A stretch of DNA of 52,241 nt from G026625185 sp963727835 (GCA_963727835.1 CAVSIB010000008.1:1-52241); one strand, 5' to 3'. Positions 26,466 to 35,934 are shown, numbered from the stretch's first letter. Notes: generated by a model from the letters alone, not told the origin. Translations and numbers: made by a program.

Positions 26466-26705
26466 TTAAGCGGAGAAAAAGTCAAGAACAACGGTGAAAG
26501 GTTCTTGCAATGCACAGGGAAAAGATCTTCCCCCGATCGTTTGACCAACCGAAATCCCCAAAACATCATTGAGGTTAGCGTTGGCATCAGCGTCAACTGC
26601 TAAAATCGGAGCCTTTCCCTTTCGAATAAGATAACCAATGATCAACCTTGCAATCGTTGTCTTCCCGGTTCCTCCTTCACCGGAAACCGCAATCTTGAAG
26701 CTCAA
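26466..26705 (-). pseudogene. Truncated CooC-type ATPase (MinD/NifH family)
   Basis: Starts at TTG 26705 with MSFKIAVSGEGGTGKTT, the deviant P-loop typical of CooC/AcsF nickel-insertion ATPases, then APILAVDADANANLNDVLG. Family resemblance ends after about residue 63 (VGQTIGG); a short unrelated tail follows to a stop. The normal length is about 250 aa, so most of the protein is lost. It lies 72 bp downstream of fhs on the same strand, recalling acetyl-CoA pathway clusters where CooC matures CO dehydrogenase. Confidence 0.8.
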
Positions 26706-26777
26706 AGTAAACTACCTTTTTTAATAATTGGTCAAGTGATTATCACTGCGAAAAATTAAACAGCAAACAAACGCACC

Positions 26778-28541
26778 TTAAAATAAACCCATCACTTTTC
26801 CGGTGGTAACATCAATATCAACCCTCCGAAAGGCTGGGTCTGAACTGGTGCCAGGCATGAGGCTGATAGTCCCCGCCATCGGACAAAGGAACTTTGACCC
26901 AGAGTAAATCAGAACATCACGAATGGGTAATGTCCAACCTTTAGGCACCCCTTTTAAGGGGGACTCATGGGTTAAGCTAAGATGGGTTTTAACCATCATC
27001 GTAGCATAAGAGTTATATTGAGGATCATTTTCCAACATTTTCGCCTTAGCCTCGGCGTCGGGTAACCAAGAAACACCGTCTGCGCCATAAACCTCTTGGG
27101 CAACTAAATTAACCCGGTCCCGGAGCTTCATTTCCATGGGATATAAAAATTTAAAATCTGATTTCTCGTTGCACGCATCAATGACCGCATCCGCCAGTTC
27201 CAGAGCACCCTCACCTCCTTTGAGCCAGTGTTCTGACTTAGCGCACCGTGCTCCAGAAGCTTCAGCCGCCTTGCGTACCATGGCTATTTCAGCTTCCGTA
27301 TCAGTGTGGAAACAATTAATGCACACCACCGGATTCATTCCCGACTTACGTATGGTAGTGATATGGTGCACCATATTCGCCAAACCTTTTTCCAGAAGAC
27401 CTAAATTTTCTTTTTTGTATTCATCCGGGAGAGGAAGACCGGCGACAACCCTTGGCCCGCCGCCGTGCATTTTAAGCGCCCTGATAGTCGTAGTGAGCAC
27501 TGACACATGGGGCTTTAAGCCACTGAAGCGGCATTTTACATTCCAGAATTTTTCAAACCCAATGTCCGCGCCAAAACCGCTCTCCGTTATATGGTAATCA
27601 AACATTTTCAACCCAATCCGATCAGCTATAATCAATGATTGCCCCACCGCAATATTGGCAAAAGGCCCGGCATGAACCATACAGGGTTGATATTCCGTAG
27701 TGCTCATAAGTGTCGGGTTAATGGTATTTCGCATCCACGCGGTCATAGCACCGCCTACTTCAAGATCACCCGTTGTTAGCGGCTTTCCCTTTTTATCAAA
27801 AGCTACGGTAATGTTATTTAGTCTCTCTCTTAAGTCAGCTAAGTCTCGAACAATGGAAAGGATAGCCATACACTCAGAACTTACCGCAATACCAAACTTT
27901 GACTGCATCATAAAACCATCTTGCCGATCACCGATTCCAATGATAATATTTCGCAGGCTTTGGGCACAGAAATCGATAATCCAACCCATTTCAACTCGGG
28001 TAGGATCAACATCCAAACGCCGCATCCGAGTAAGCCGTTGGAGTTGCTCATCTGAATAGTTTCTTTCATGCTGCATCCGAGCAGTGAGAGCCACCATCGC
28101 TAAATTATGCGCATTGATAATGTCATTGATATCACCCGTAAGCCCTAAGGAAAATTCCGTCATGGGGATAAGAAGGGCATTGCCGCCGCCAGCGGCTGTG
28201 CCTTTTATATTCATGGTAGGGCCACCGGATGGCTGTCTAAGGCACCCCCCCACATTTACCCCGCGTTTTCCGAGCCCTTCTATAAGACCTACCGAAGTCG
28301 TGCTTTTCCCTTCGCCGAGAGGGGTGGGGGTAATACCTGTAACTTCGATAAATTTTCCGTCAGGTTTGTCTTTAAGACGGTCAATAATCTTCATGAAATC
28401 AAGCTTACAAAGCCTCCCCATCGGAATAACCTCATCCTTTTGAAGGCCTAATTTCTCTTTCCATACATCGGGCGTGGGTATATTTACTTCAGCAGCTTCT
28501 GATATTTGCCAATCGGCCATTTTCGTTGCATCATATGGCAT
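26778..28541 (-). CDS. fhs: Formate-tetrahydrofolate ligase
   Basis: 587-residue FTHFS, making 10-formyl-THF from formate, ATP and THF: the entry of formate into the methyl branch of the Wood-Ljungdahl pathway, or its exit when run in reverse. The ATP site TPTPLGEGKST is at 71-81. Other family segments are LRQPSGGPTMNIKGTAAGGG and GGGPRVVAGLPLP. GAGGAGG stands before ATG 28541. It is full length with a small N-terminal extension. With the CooC remnant and the acyl-CoA oxidation operon it suggests one-carbon metabolism in an anaerobe. Confidence 0.97.
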   Translation of the reverse strand: MPYDATKMADWQISEAAEVNIPTPDVWKEKLGLQKDEVIPMGRLCKLDFMKIIDRLKDKPDGKFIEVTGITPTPLGEGKSTTSVGLIEGLGKRGVNVGGCLRQPSGGPTMNIKGTAAGGGNALLIPMTEFSLGLTGDINDIINAHNLAMVALTARMQHERNYSDEQLQRLTRMRRLDVDPTRVEMGWIIDFCAQSLRNIIIGIGDRQDGFMMQSKFGIAVSSECMAILSIVRDLADLRERLNNITVAFDKKGKPLTTGDLEVGGAMTAWMRNTINPTLMSTTEYQPCMVHAGPFANIAVGQSLIIADRIGLKMFDYHITESGFGADIGFEKFWNVKCRFSGLKPHVSVLTTTIRALKMHGGGPRVVAGLPLPDEYKKENLGLLEKGLANMVHHITTIRKSGMNPVVCINCFHTDTEAEIAMVRKAAEASGARCAKSEHWLKGGEGALELADAVIDACNEKSDFKFLYPMEMKLRDRVNLVAQEVYGADGVSWLPDAEAKAKMLENDPQYNSYATMMVKTHLSLTHESPLKGVPKGWTLPIRDVLIYSGSKFLCPMAGTISLMPGTSSDPAFRRVDIDVTTGKVMGLF

Positions 28542-28744
28542 AAGCTTCCCTCCTCTTAGGCTAATAGATTATTTTTAGTAAGAAATTTAATCACGCGACT
28601 ATTCCAGTCAAAATTTGTGATCATACTTATTAGTTAATCTCCTCGCCTTTATGAGCACGGCAAAAAATGTAACAATGCAATGGTATAGTTAAAGTGGACA
28701 CTTCGAAAAGCATGTTATTATAACCAGATTCAAGGAGGTGTCCA

Positions 28745-28918
28745 ATGGCCCAAAAACAAAAGCACTATTCAAAACAATTCAAGATCGATCCGGTTAAACT
28801 GGTAACCGAACAAGGATACAATGGATTAGAAACCGCGCATAACCTTGGGATCCACCATGGGTCTCTGAGACACTGGAAAAAAAGCTTGAAACCGACGGCA
28901 ACCAATCTTTTCCAGTAG
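28745..28918 (+). pseudogene. IS3-type transposase OrfA fragment
   Basis: A 57-codon frame beginning MAQKQKHYSKQFKIDPVKLV and continuing with a helix-turn-helix (ETAHNLGIHHGSLRHWKK), typical of the first ORF of IS3/IS911 elements. GGAGG precedes the ATG and an IS-end-like GTGGACACTT lies about 45 bp upstream. The frame breaks after about residue 50; no OrfB or right end follows, so this is a remnant. Confidence 0.75.
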
Positions 28919-29096
28919 CACACTGCGTATTGATTCCATCGGCGATTGTATTTAGCATGTGCCGTAATGTCGGCCACACAGGTCCGGCATGCTATCTTAG
29001 GTTCGCTGCGTTCAGGCGACATAGTGGTGATCAGTCTGATGAATCTAACAATGTTTATATTGATCCGTATAAGACCCCAAAAAGCCCCTCCAAAAC

Positions 29097-29245
29097 AAAA
29101 AGGCCTTTTACCTTTTTATCTGGCAATCCGGCCTTTTTTTTGGTAATGCAATTTAAAAACTTTTTCCTCGCAACCATCCCAAAGACATTCCTTTGTTTAG
29201 GTCAATATTTCATTTGTTTTTAATCTTTAAAGGTTAAAAAGTCAA
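29097..29245 (-). ncRNA. Candidate short RNA unit: promoter plus terminator hairpin
   Basis: Minus strand TTGACT (29245-29240), 17-bp spacer, TAAAAA (29222-29217), then about 113 nt to a 9-bp hairpin AAAAAGGCC/GGCCTTTTT (29138-29097). The RNA could also form CAAAG/CTTTG. The hairpin belongs to the same sequence family as those at 51793-51836, 40150-40190, 35224-35260 and 40556-40590. No gene follows directly. Confidence 0.5.
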
Positions 29246-29367
29246 TAATATTAATTTGCTTTATTAACATATACGCCTGAGCAAAGTCCCTCTCAGCTCA
29301 GAAAATTGTCTCGACCATCTGCTAGAAAAGCATGCTTTAAAATTTCTTTAGTTCAAGCAATAAATTA

Positions 29368-29433
29368 CCCCGCCGCAAGCAGCGGGGTATTCAGAGCAAA
29401 ACCCAACTATTTCCTTCGCGGCAAGCCGCGGGG
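29368..29433. repeat. Second pair of REP-like palindromes
   Basis: CCCCGCCGCAAGCAGCGGGG (29368-29387) and CCTTCGCGGCAAGCCGCGGGG-like sequence (29414-29433), both followed by TATT. They share the centre GC-AA-GC and the GGG end with the pair at 24.7 kb. Confidence 0.6.
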
Positions 29434-29655
29434 TATTTACCAGGAGAGAATAAAATCAAGGTGTTAGAAAAAATTTCGACACTTTGTATATTGCGTGACG
29501 CTTCTCGTGCGCCCGGAAAGCGTCTGATCCTGCTTGCACCGCCCTTGGGTCAACTAGATATTTCGTTCTTATCTTGTAGGCCAACAATGTTTTTATGTCT
29601 CTTGTATAAAAGCCTAAACACCGCAAAATTTGCGGTATGACATCCCAACATTTTC

Positions 29656-32061
29656 TCACTCAAAAATGATTCGGCTTTCTTTTGTTGACAAATTTTCTTC
29701 AACCCGGAATACCCTCGGAAATATATCTTTAATATCTTCTATGTGCGTAATGAGGAGAATCTGACGAAACTGGGTTGAAAGTTTATTAAGAGAATTCAGA
29801 ATATTTTGCCTTCGCTTATCATCCTGGCTTCCAAATATTTCGTCTAAGGCAATGAAATTTACTTCTGCCCCTCCACTTCGCTCAGCAATAACCTGAGACA
29901 TGGCTATCCTTAAACAGAGGTTGGCAAGGTCCTCCTCGCCACCCGAGAATCTCTTGAGGCGATAGGTCTGATCCCCATCAAGTATTGATACCTCATAGTT
30001 TTCATCGAGTTCCATCATGGGATAACGACCATCCGTAACTTCATCAAATAAGTAGGAGGCCCTCGATTCAAGCAACGGCCGAATTCTACCAGTTAACTCC
30101 AATCTAAAATCATCCATAAGGCTTTCCAGTCTCTGGAGGTATTGGAGCTCTGTTTGGGTATTTTCTATCTTTTTTCGGGATTCAATCTGGCGCTCGATCT
30201 CCTTATTTATATTGACGAGATTCTGTTTGGAAAGCTCTAATTGCCCTCTATCCCTCTCAAGTTCTACCTGGACCTTTCTAAACCTCTCAGTGATTTTTTC
30301 GTAGTCCTTCTTTACCTTTTCGTATTTCTTCTCGTCAAAGTCCAGTTCCTTGAGTTCTCTATTCTGGGACTTGAGCGCTGTCGCAGATTCCGTGATCTCT
30401 TTATTAAACGATTTAATGGCCTCTTCTAGCTTCGGGATCCTTTGCACTTCATTTCTCAACTCCAATATCCTATCTCTGATGTTAGAAAGATCGATAAACT
30501 TTTTGGCCAATTGTTTATAAACGGCCTCATCGAATTTAATATCCTTCAGTTCTTTAATCTTCTCTTCTTCCAAAGATAGCTTCTGTCTGATTTTCTTAAT
30601 CTCGGCTTGCTCTCCTTTTAAAGATTGCTCCAATCCAGTTTTTTCCCTCAGCCCCTTGATTAGCTGGTTCTTTTTTTCTACCAGATCATCTATGGTTTTA
30701 AGAATAGCATTACGTTCCTTATCGATTTGACTCTTTCTTGCCTGGACCGCCTCTAACTTTTTTTTGTGAGTTTTCAGCTCACTATCCAGATGCCCCATGA
30801 TATCTTGATAGTTATCCCCCAAATGGCGAAAGCAGGTAGGGCATTTACTGTCTGGACCGAGCTCGGAAATACCCTTTTTCTTTGATGAGAGGTCTTTAAT
30901 GATTGACATGAGGCCAGATAACCCCCCCTGAGTATCACTAACTACTTGATCGATCTCCCTCCTTTTCACCTCAGTAGATTTTATGCTTTTCTCTATCATA
31001 TCCGCTTCTTTTTCAACCGTTTCAAAGGGTTTAAGGCCCTCCCCAATTCTCTGTAAATTCTTTTCTCTGATATTTATCTCCTCTTTCTTTTCAAAAATAC
31101 TTTCCTCAAGCTTTATCTTGGTCTGATTCATTAGGCGCAGGGCTTCCTGGTTCTCCTTTTCCGCCTTGATAATGATATACTCTTTCTCCTTCAATACAAT
31201 TTTTTCTAAATCCTTCTGCTTCAGGCTCAGTTCTTCTTTATCTTTAACAGATTCCCCGAGCAGCTTTTCAAAAGAAACCAATTTTTCAGAAAGGCGAGAA
31301 ATCTGTTTATTGATATTGTTAAATGTTTTGTATTTCCGATCTTGGGCATCCTTCTCCTTTTTTACTTCCCCAACTTCCTTTTTTACCCCTTCCAATACCG
31401 TCGCCTTTTCCTTGATGGTCTTTTTAATTTTTTTCTCCTCCTCCATCATCTCCTTTTTCTTCGCCTTCATCGCTTCAATGTCTTCAAGGGTCACTCTTAT
31501 ACCCTTGACGTACTCCTCTTTGTCCCTTTTGTCCGATCTTATTTGACCAATCGCGAGGTCAATGCGGTCAATGTTGAGCATCCGCCTGATGACCTTTTTT
31601 CTTTCCTCTGGCCGAAGCGTGGAAAGGGCCGCCAGGTCTTTTTGCTTCGCATATACGGTTCTTAAAAAAGTTACATAATCCATTCCAAGAAGTTTTTCGA
31701 CGTATTCGTTCACGCCACTATCCCTGTGAGCTTCCGGGGCATTGCCACCATCGACATAGATTAGGGCATTGGAGACCGCACTTTTTCCTTTAATTACCCT
31801 CGCTATTTTGTATGAATGACCGGCCAAATCGAATTCGAGTTCGGCAGAGCAGTCATCCTTGTCACCTGCATTCTGGCGTTTCACTTCCTGTTTATCCGTT
31901 CTCGCCATCACATTGCCATATAGTATCCAGCCAATAGCCTCTAAAATGGTAGACTTCCCGGCCCCATTTGGGCCAACAATGCCTATAATCCCCTCCGGGA
32001 ACTCAATAGTTTCCTCCCTAAATTTTCTGTAGTTTTTCAATTTCAGAGCCCTTAAAAACAT
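29656..32061 (-). CDS. sbcC: SbcC/Rad50-type DNA repair ATPase
   Basis: 801-residue SMC-like ATPase that works with the SbcD/Mre11 nuclease on broken or hairpin DNA ends. Walker A is GPNGAGKST (30-38). Long coiled-coils rich in K/E are interrupted by the zinc hook CPTC near residue 406. The C-terminal signature FSGGEEDLANLCLRIA and Walker B FIALDEIFGSQD close the protein. It is closer to Rad50 length than to the larger E. coli SbcC. It starts immediately after the sbcD stop (TAA then ATG), with the ribosome site GGAGG inside the end of sbcD, so the two are translationally coupled. Confidence 0.94.
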   Translation of the reverse strand: MFLRALKLKNYRKFREETIEFPEGIIGIVGPNGAGKSTILEAIGWILYGNVMARTDKQEVKRQNAGDKDDCSAELEFDLAGHSYKIARVIKGKSAVSNALIYVDGGNAPEAHRDSGVNEYVEKLLGMDYVTFLRTVYAKQKDLAALSTLRPEERKKVIRRMLNIDRIDLAIGQIRSDKRDKEEYVKGIRVTLEDIEAMKAKKKEMMEEEKKIKKTIKEKATVLEGVKKEVGEVKKEKDAQDRKYKTFNNINKQISRLSEKLVSFEKLLGESVKDKEELSLKQKDLEKIVLKEKEYIIIKAEKENQEALRLMNQTKIKLEESIFEKKEEINIREKNLQRIGEGLKPFETVEKEADMIEKSIKSTEVKRREIDQVVSDTQGGLSGLMSIIKDLSSKKKGISELGPDSKCPTCFRHLGDNYQDIMGHLDSELKTHKKKLEAVQARKSQIDKERNAILKTIDDLVEKKNQLIKGLREKTGLEQSLKGEQAEIKKIRQKLSLEEEKIKELKDIKFDEAVYKQLAKKFIDLSNIRDRILELRNEVQRIPKLEEAIKSFNKEITESATALKSQNRELKELDFDEKKYEKVKKDYEKITERFRKVQVELERDRGQLELSKQNLVNINKEIERQIESRKKIENTQTELQYLQRLESLMDDFRLELTGRIRPLLESRASYLFDEVTDGRYPMMELDENYEVSILDGDQTYRLKRFSGGEEDLANLCLRIAMSQVIAERSGGAEVNFIALDEIFGSQDDKRRQNILNSLNKLSTQFRQILLITHIEDIKDIFPRVFRVEENLSTKESRIIFE

Positions 32062-33189
32062 TTACGTTCCCTCCGGTTCATCAGCCACGGAAAGATAGCC
32101 AGAACCCATTTTTTTAAGCTTCGTTATGTCCAGATCCTTTATCTCCTGACTTTCGAGATAGCTTTCAAACTCTGTGGTCAATCTTCCTATGGAGGTCTGT
32201 ATGACCTCTTTCCCTTTTTCAACGGCCCAGATTGGAGTCCACTTAACATAAACTGCATCGCTGGTTATCTCTTTTAGCCTGTGAAGATCTAACTCCACAT
32301 ATTGGTGCCGACTCATCTTATCAAACGTGATTTGAACAATTTTGTCATTGATACGGGTCTTAGTTAATCGCTCGACTGCATCTTCAATTTCCTTGACACT
32401 TAACCCAAGACATTCGATCGGCTCAAATGTTTTCATCTCCCTCACTTCGATGGGGATGAATTTGAATTTCTTATTGTTAAGATCCACATCCATGAAACCT
32501 TTTTGATCATTTGCTTCCCGAAAACTGAAACGCTCGGTCGAGCCTGAATAATAGGCGTTGGGTGCAAGAGCAAGGTGTCCGTGATAATGTCCCATAGCGA
32601 TATAGTCAAAGTCGTTCTTCTTTGTCAAAGCGCTAAAAGGGATCATCAGTTCATTAAACTCTCCCATCTTATAATGAATGGCTGCCGTCACACCGGCATG
32701 AGAGACGATCACATTATATTTAGATTTGGGGTCTGGACTAAGCATTTCAAAAGCAGTATTCATATCTTCTTCGGTAGGCATATGTGGGATACAATGGAAT
32801 AGGACGTTCTTGGTGCCTATTCGTTCATATTTGGATTGATAAACCGGATAAAGGCCATCGAATATCTCAAAGGCTTCAAAAATTGATCCAGAGCCTCGCG
32901 TGCGGGGTGTGGAATGGTTTCCAGAAATCAGAATAAATGGAATTCCCATCTGTGAGATTTTGGCAATTTCTTTTAAAACAAAGTTAATTGCTCTGTTTGA
33001 CGGTCTGGAAGTTTCGAAAAGATCCCCTGAGTGCAAAACAATATCTGGGGGATTCTTTCTAATATACTCGATCACTTGAGAAAAAGCCCGGTACACATCG
33101 GCCTCTCTCAGATTAATTCCTAATTCGGGGTCGGTTTTCCCAAAATCGGCGAAACCCAAATGAGTATCAGAAAAATGAATTATTCTCAT
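32062..33189 (-). CDS. sbcD: SbcD/Mre11-type exonuclease
   Basis: Metallophosphoesterase nuclease, 375 aa from ATG 33189 (MRIIHFSDTHLG). The open frame extends 49 codons further upstream, but that part lacks family character and the family starts at the D-x-H strand. Metal-site motifs are DTHLG, SGDLFE, SGNHST, VSHAG and GHYHGH. It is coupled to sbcC and the pair forms its own operon. Confidence 0.94.
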   Translation of the reverse strand: MRIIHFSDTHLGFADFGKTDPELGINLREADVYRAFSQVIEYIRKNPPDIVLHSGDLFETSRPSNRAINFVLKEIAKISQMGIPFILISGNHSTPRTRGSGSIFEAFEIFDGLYPVYQSKYERIGTKNVLFHCIPHMPTEEDMNTAFEMLSPDPKSKYNVIVSHAGVTAAIHYKMGEFNELMIPFSALTKKNDFDYIAMGHYHGHLALAPNAYYSGSTERFSFREANDQKGFMDVDLNNKKFKFIPIEVREMKTFEPIECLGLSVKEIEDAVERLTKTRINDKIVQITFDKMSRHQYVELDLHRLKEITSDAVYVKWTPIWAVEKGKEVIQTSIGRLTTEFESYLESQEIKDLDITKLKKMGSGYLSVADEPEGT

Positions 33190-33873
33190 AATCACACTTT
33201 GCTCTTTGGCCTTTAGGCCGTAGGCTCTCCATGCAATGGGCAAACTTTTTATGGAGGATATGTATCTATCTCCTCGAATACACGGGTTAATATAACATTT
33301 TGACCAAAAAGTTATTTGCTCAATAAGTGACAACAAATCCTTTTAGAGTGGTAAGGATTTCCTAGACAAAGGAATTTATCAGGGTTGGCAATTAAATTTC
33401 CCCGGTATTCACCGGCAAATGATAAACTAGTGTAGTGTTTCTATATTAGCTTGACACGAACTGTTAGCACATGCCGCTGTATTAATTAATAAATAATATG
33501 ATGCCATTGTAAAGCCGTTATAAAAACACTACACTAGCTGTAAGGCAAAATATAAAACTTAAACAAATGATCTTTTTCATGAGGATCTCCTCGGATAACT
33601 ATCCTTCAAGGGAAAGCCTTGTCTCTATCCTGAAAAGATCTTTTTTAATAATTTTTCCGCTAATTTTCTCAAAAAATGGGGAAAGTTATATGTTTTCATA
33701 AAAAAATTTCAATCAGTTAGTCAAGAATAAAAAGCTTGTTCCTAAAGAAATGTTTATAAAAATCAGCCAATTGGTTTATATCCGGAATCGAGTATAATTT
33801 GGTCAATCCAAGGTACAATAGGGAAAATAAAAATCAACCTGCTATATCGGGAACAAAGTACACACCGTCCGTA
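33190..33873. other. Intergenic region with an inverted-repeat element
   Basis: AT-rich, no gene. It contains the 111-bp inverted-repeat element (33427-33537). The rest (33540-33870) shows only A/T-rich sequence with short repeats and nothing I can name. Confidence 0.5.
33427..33537. mobile_element. MITE-like element with 19-bp inverted ends
   Basis: Left end CTAGTGTAGTGTTTCTATA (33427-33445) and right end 33519-33537 are inverted copies matching at 18 of 19 positions, enclosing about 73 bp without coding capacity. The size and structure fit a miniature transposable element. I see no convincing target-site duplication. Confidence 0.6.
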
Positions 33874-34560
33874 TCAGGCATCGATCCGAACGTGTACCAG
33901 TAAATGAAAGTTATGGATTCCTAAACTCTTCAGAGGAATCTCGTAGATAGTGCCATCTTTAACCATTGCAGAAATTCGGATTTTAACAGTCTCCTCATCT
34001 TCCACTATCCCCTGCTCCCAGCAATGTATACAGGGGAAAAGGCAATCCTGACCCGAACCCCCACAAAAAGGACATGTATAGAAAACCGGCACAGCAAAAG
34101 ATGCAATTCCCCCCGTGTTTGCTTCATCTGGAGTAAGTATTACCTCTACATTCAACTCCTGTATGCGTTCCCCTTTTGGAACCCTAATTCCCGTGAAGTT
34201 TCTAACAAGACGATCAAACATCTCTTCGAAAGAAGGACGGACCGCCTGGAAATCTCGCATGACTGAAATGGTTTCGGGAAATAAAGGTTCTGGTTCTGTT
34301 CTCTTATATGTTTTAACAGACCTTGGTTCAATTTTAATTTCCTCCTCCACATGGTGAAGCCTCCTATTGTAGTCTCTCCTTTTCTGTGGATCAGAAAGTA
34401 CTCGGTAAGCTTCCGTAATATCCTGAAAGCGGCGTGTTCCCACAGGCCCTACCCGCACTGGTTGGTACGTCCTTGCCAGGTTTCGAAAAGCCTTGTGAAT
34501 ACCGCTCCCACTTTCTGAGCGGGATACGCCAAGAATTATATAGTAGTCTTTCTTTTTCAT
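33874..34560 (-). CDS. J-domain-like protein lacking the HPD motif
   Basis: 228 residues. The N-terminal 65 resemble a J domain (KKDYYIILGVSRSES; FQDITEAYRVLSDPQKRRDYN), but the essential HPD is Q33-P34-V35, so it should not stimulate DnaK in the usual way. A reduced zinc-finger part has CPFCGGSG and CIHCWEQG (around residues 165-185) instead of four repeats, and a short DnaJ-C-like tail follows. GGGAGG precedes the start. It may be a specialised client binder or a decoy. YtxH lies upstream on the same strand. Confidence 0.8.
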   Translation of the reverse strand: MKKKDYYIILGVSRSESGSGIHKAFRNLARTYQPVRVGPVGTRRFQDITEAYRVLSDPQKRRDYNRRLHHVEEEIKIEPRSVKTYKRTEPEPLFPETISVMRDFQAVRPSFEEMFDRLVRNFTGIRVPKGERIQELNVEVILTPDEANTGGIASFAVPVFYTCPFCGGSGQDCLFPCIHCWEQGIVEDEETVKIRISAMVKDGTIYEIPLKSLGIHNFHLLVHVRIDA

Positions 34561-34768
34561 CGCTATATACCTCCCTAACGAGCATGATAAACGGGAACGG
34601 TATAGGAAAACTCCTCCTCCCCTTCACTAATCTAACCTACCTTGACAGGTATTTGACGAGGCTTCGATGCTTCAACTTTAGGCAACTTTTTCTAAAAAGT
34701 TCAGTCTCTCCTCTTATTAAAAACTTTGGCGTCTGTGTTATACACTTAAAGCCATCCCCACAAAGAAT

Positions 34769-35089
34769 TTACGCTTCTTTTACTTCCTCTTCATCCTTTT
34801 TTTGGAGAAACCTTTTTTTTAATTCGCCCAATTGACTCCTGAACTTTTTCCCTGACTTCAGAAAATTTTTCTTTTCCGGCTTCAGCCAATCCTTTAGCCT
34901 CCTCCCGAATGGTCTCAAACGCATCCCAAAGTTTTCCACGTGCTCCCCACCTCGCTCCTTTATTTTTTCCCGTGTTTCCCTTCCTGTTCGAGGAGCAAAA
35001 AGAAATCCTAAACCTGCTCCAATAAGTCCCCCGATGACAAAAGCCAAAGCAAGTGCTGAGAAGTTATATTCCGTACGATTGGAATCCAT
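34769..35089 (-). CDS. YtxH domain-containing membrane protein
   Basis: 106 residues from ATG 35089 (AAGGGGTG upstream). One glycine-rich transmembrane helix (ALALAFVIGGLIGAGLGFLFAP) is followed by RTGRETREKI, the YtxH hallmark, and a long basic cytosolic tail likely to be helical. YtxH proteins are often stress-induced; their function is unknown. It is preceded by a conserved promoter/hairpin unit shared with the dodecin gene. Confidence 0.82.
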   Translation of the reverse strand: MDSNRTEYNFSALALAFVIGGLIGAGLGFLFAPRTGRETREKIKERGGEHVENFGMRLRPFGRRLKDWLKPEKKNFLKSGKKFRSQLGELKKRFLQKKDEEEVKEA

Positions 35090-35092
35090 CAA

Positions 35093-35661
35093 TCACCCCT
35101 TTCTAAAGTTTTTTCTTTTATAAGGTTTGATCAAAAACCTTATTATTGTTTATATAGCACGCCGTTTAAGCAAAATTATTTCTCCAGTTTTTGAAATTCA
35201 GACCTTTCAAAAAAGCAAATAAATAGGCCAAACCACCTTTGCGGTAATTCGACCTATATTAACTCACAGAACCATGGATCAATTTCCCTCCACGGTTATC
35301 CTTATTTTATTGTTTTTTATTCAGGAATTAAAAAGCATCTAAAAACTAAAAATAATATAAACCTAGAGAGGTTAAAAGTCAATTATAAGACAAATCAAGA
35401 CATTATATGTAAATCACAATCTGAAACCTCCCAAACCAAATCACCTCTTTTGGGGATCTTATTTCTAAATAAATCGTTAAAAAAAACCCAACCGACTTCA
35501 GTCTCTTGACGAGGCCATTTGCCAAGAGATGTTTTTGAAATCATCGCTAAATTTTCCTATGGGATAGTACAAAGTCGTTCCGATAATCTCTTTGGGGACG
35601 TCTAAATGCGCCTCCCTTTTTTTATCAATCTGTAAAGTCAAGTCCGTCTTCTCGCAGAAAA
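35093..35661. other. Intergenic region upstream of ytxH
   Basis: No coding sequence seen. Most of it is module B1 (35224-35490). The rest is AT-rich, with no further signal. Confidence 0.5.
35224..35490 (-). promoter_or_regulatory. Conserved upstream module B1 (before ytxH)
   Basis: About 265 bp closely matching 40556-40830. On the minus strand it holds the promoter TTGACT (35382-35377), a 17-bp spacer containing the dyad AACCT-CTCT-AGGTT, and TATATT (35359-35354). A leader hairpin around a GTGGAGGGAAAT loop follows, then the terminator-like hairpin ATAGGTC/GGCCTAT followed by T-rich sequence. Paired positions change together between the two copies (AACC/GGTT versus ACCC/GGGT), supporting RNA structure. 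The predicted short RNA is about 130 nt; full read-through gives a 258-nt ytxH leader. Confidence 0.6.
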
Positions 35662-35934
35662 TTAATTATCAAATACCATTCCACTTTCTCTTGCTCTCTT
35701 CTTAATTTCCTCGATATCCTCTCTTGTTAAATGTCCTGAGAAGGAGGCCTGCTTAACCCCCACCTGCTTTACAGGTCCATAACCCGCACGGCTCATTAAC
35801 TCCAGGGCACCATTAGCTTTCAGCTTAAAGATATCGGGATCCTTCCGCTCATCCTCAAGAATCGCAGCAAGAATCTCAGCACCTTTCTGGGCGACCTCTT
35901 TCGTAAAAACCCTTTCACGGCCAAAGTGTCAAAG
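35662..35934 (-). pseudogene. Remnant of an unidentified gene (terminase-small-subunit-like)
   Basis: An open frame of about 90 codons without a usable start codon; an in-frame TGA stands just upstream. It includes KGAEILAAILEDERKDPDIF, ALELMSRAGYGPVKQVG and HLTREDIEEIKKRARESG. The pattern recalls phage small-terminase-like or helix-turn-helix proteins, but the match is vague. Its 5' end runs into the 3' end of the next secreted-protein gene, so a deletion or insertion junction probably lies near 35930. Confidence 0.45.

Larger units (their letters stand above)
28919..29655. other. Intergenic region with repeat modules
   Basis: No convincing gene. It holds a copy of the short promoter-hairpin unit (29097-29245), the left end of a longer repeat (about 29047-29075, resembling 39947-39975) and a pair of REP-like palindromes (29368-29433). 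Two reading frames of 85 and 67 codons on the minus strand cross these repeats and look like chance. Confidence 0.55.

Noticed and set aside
28765..29022. 85-codon minus-strand frame near the IS remnant
   Set aside because: Runs across the OrfA fragment and repeat DNA, has no ribosome site and no recognisable domain.
29456..29659. 67-codon minus-strand frame after sbcC
   Set aside because: Lies in repeat-rich spacer immediately past the sbcC stop, with no motif or start signal.
33189..33336. Longer sbcD start at 33336
   Set aside because: The extra 49 residues lack family similarity; Mre11/SbcD proteins begin at the strand containing the first metal ligand.
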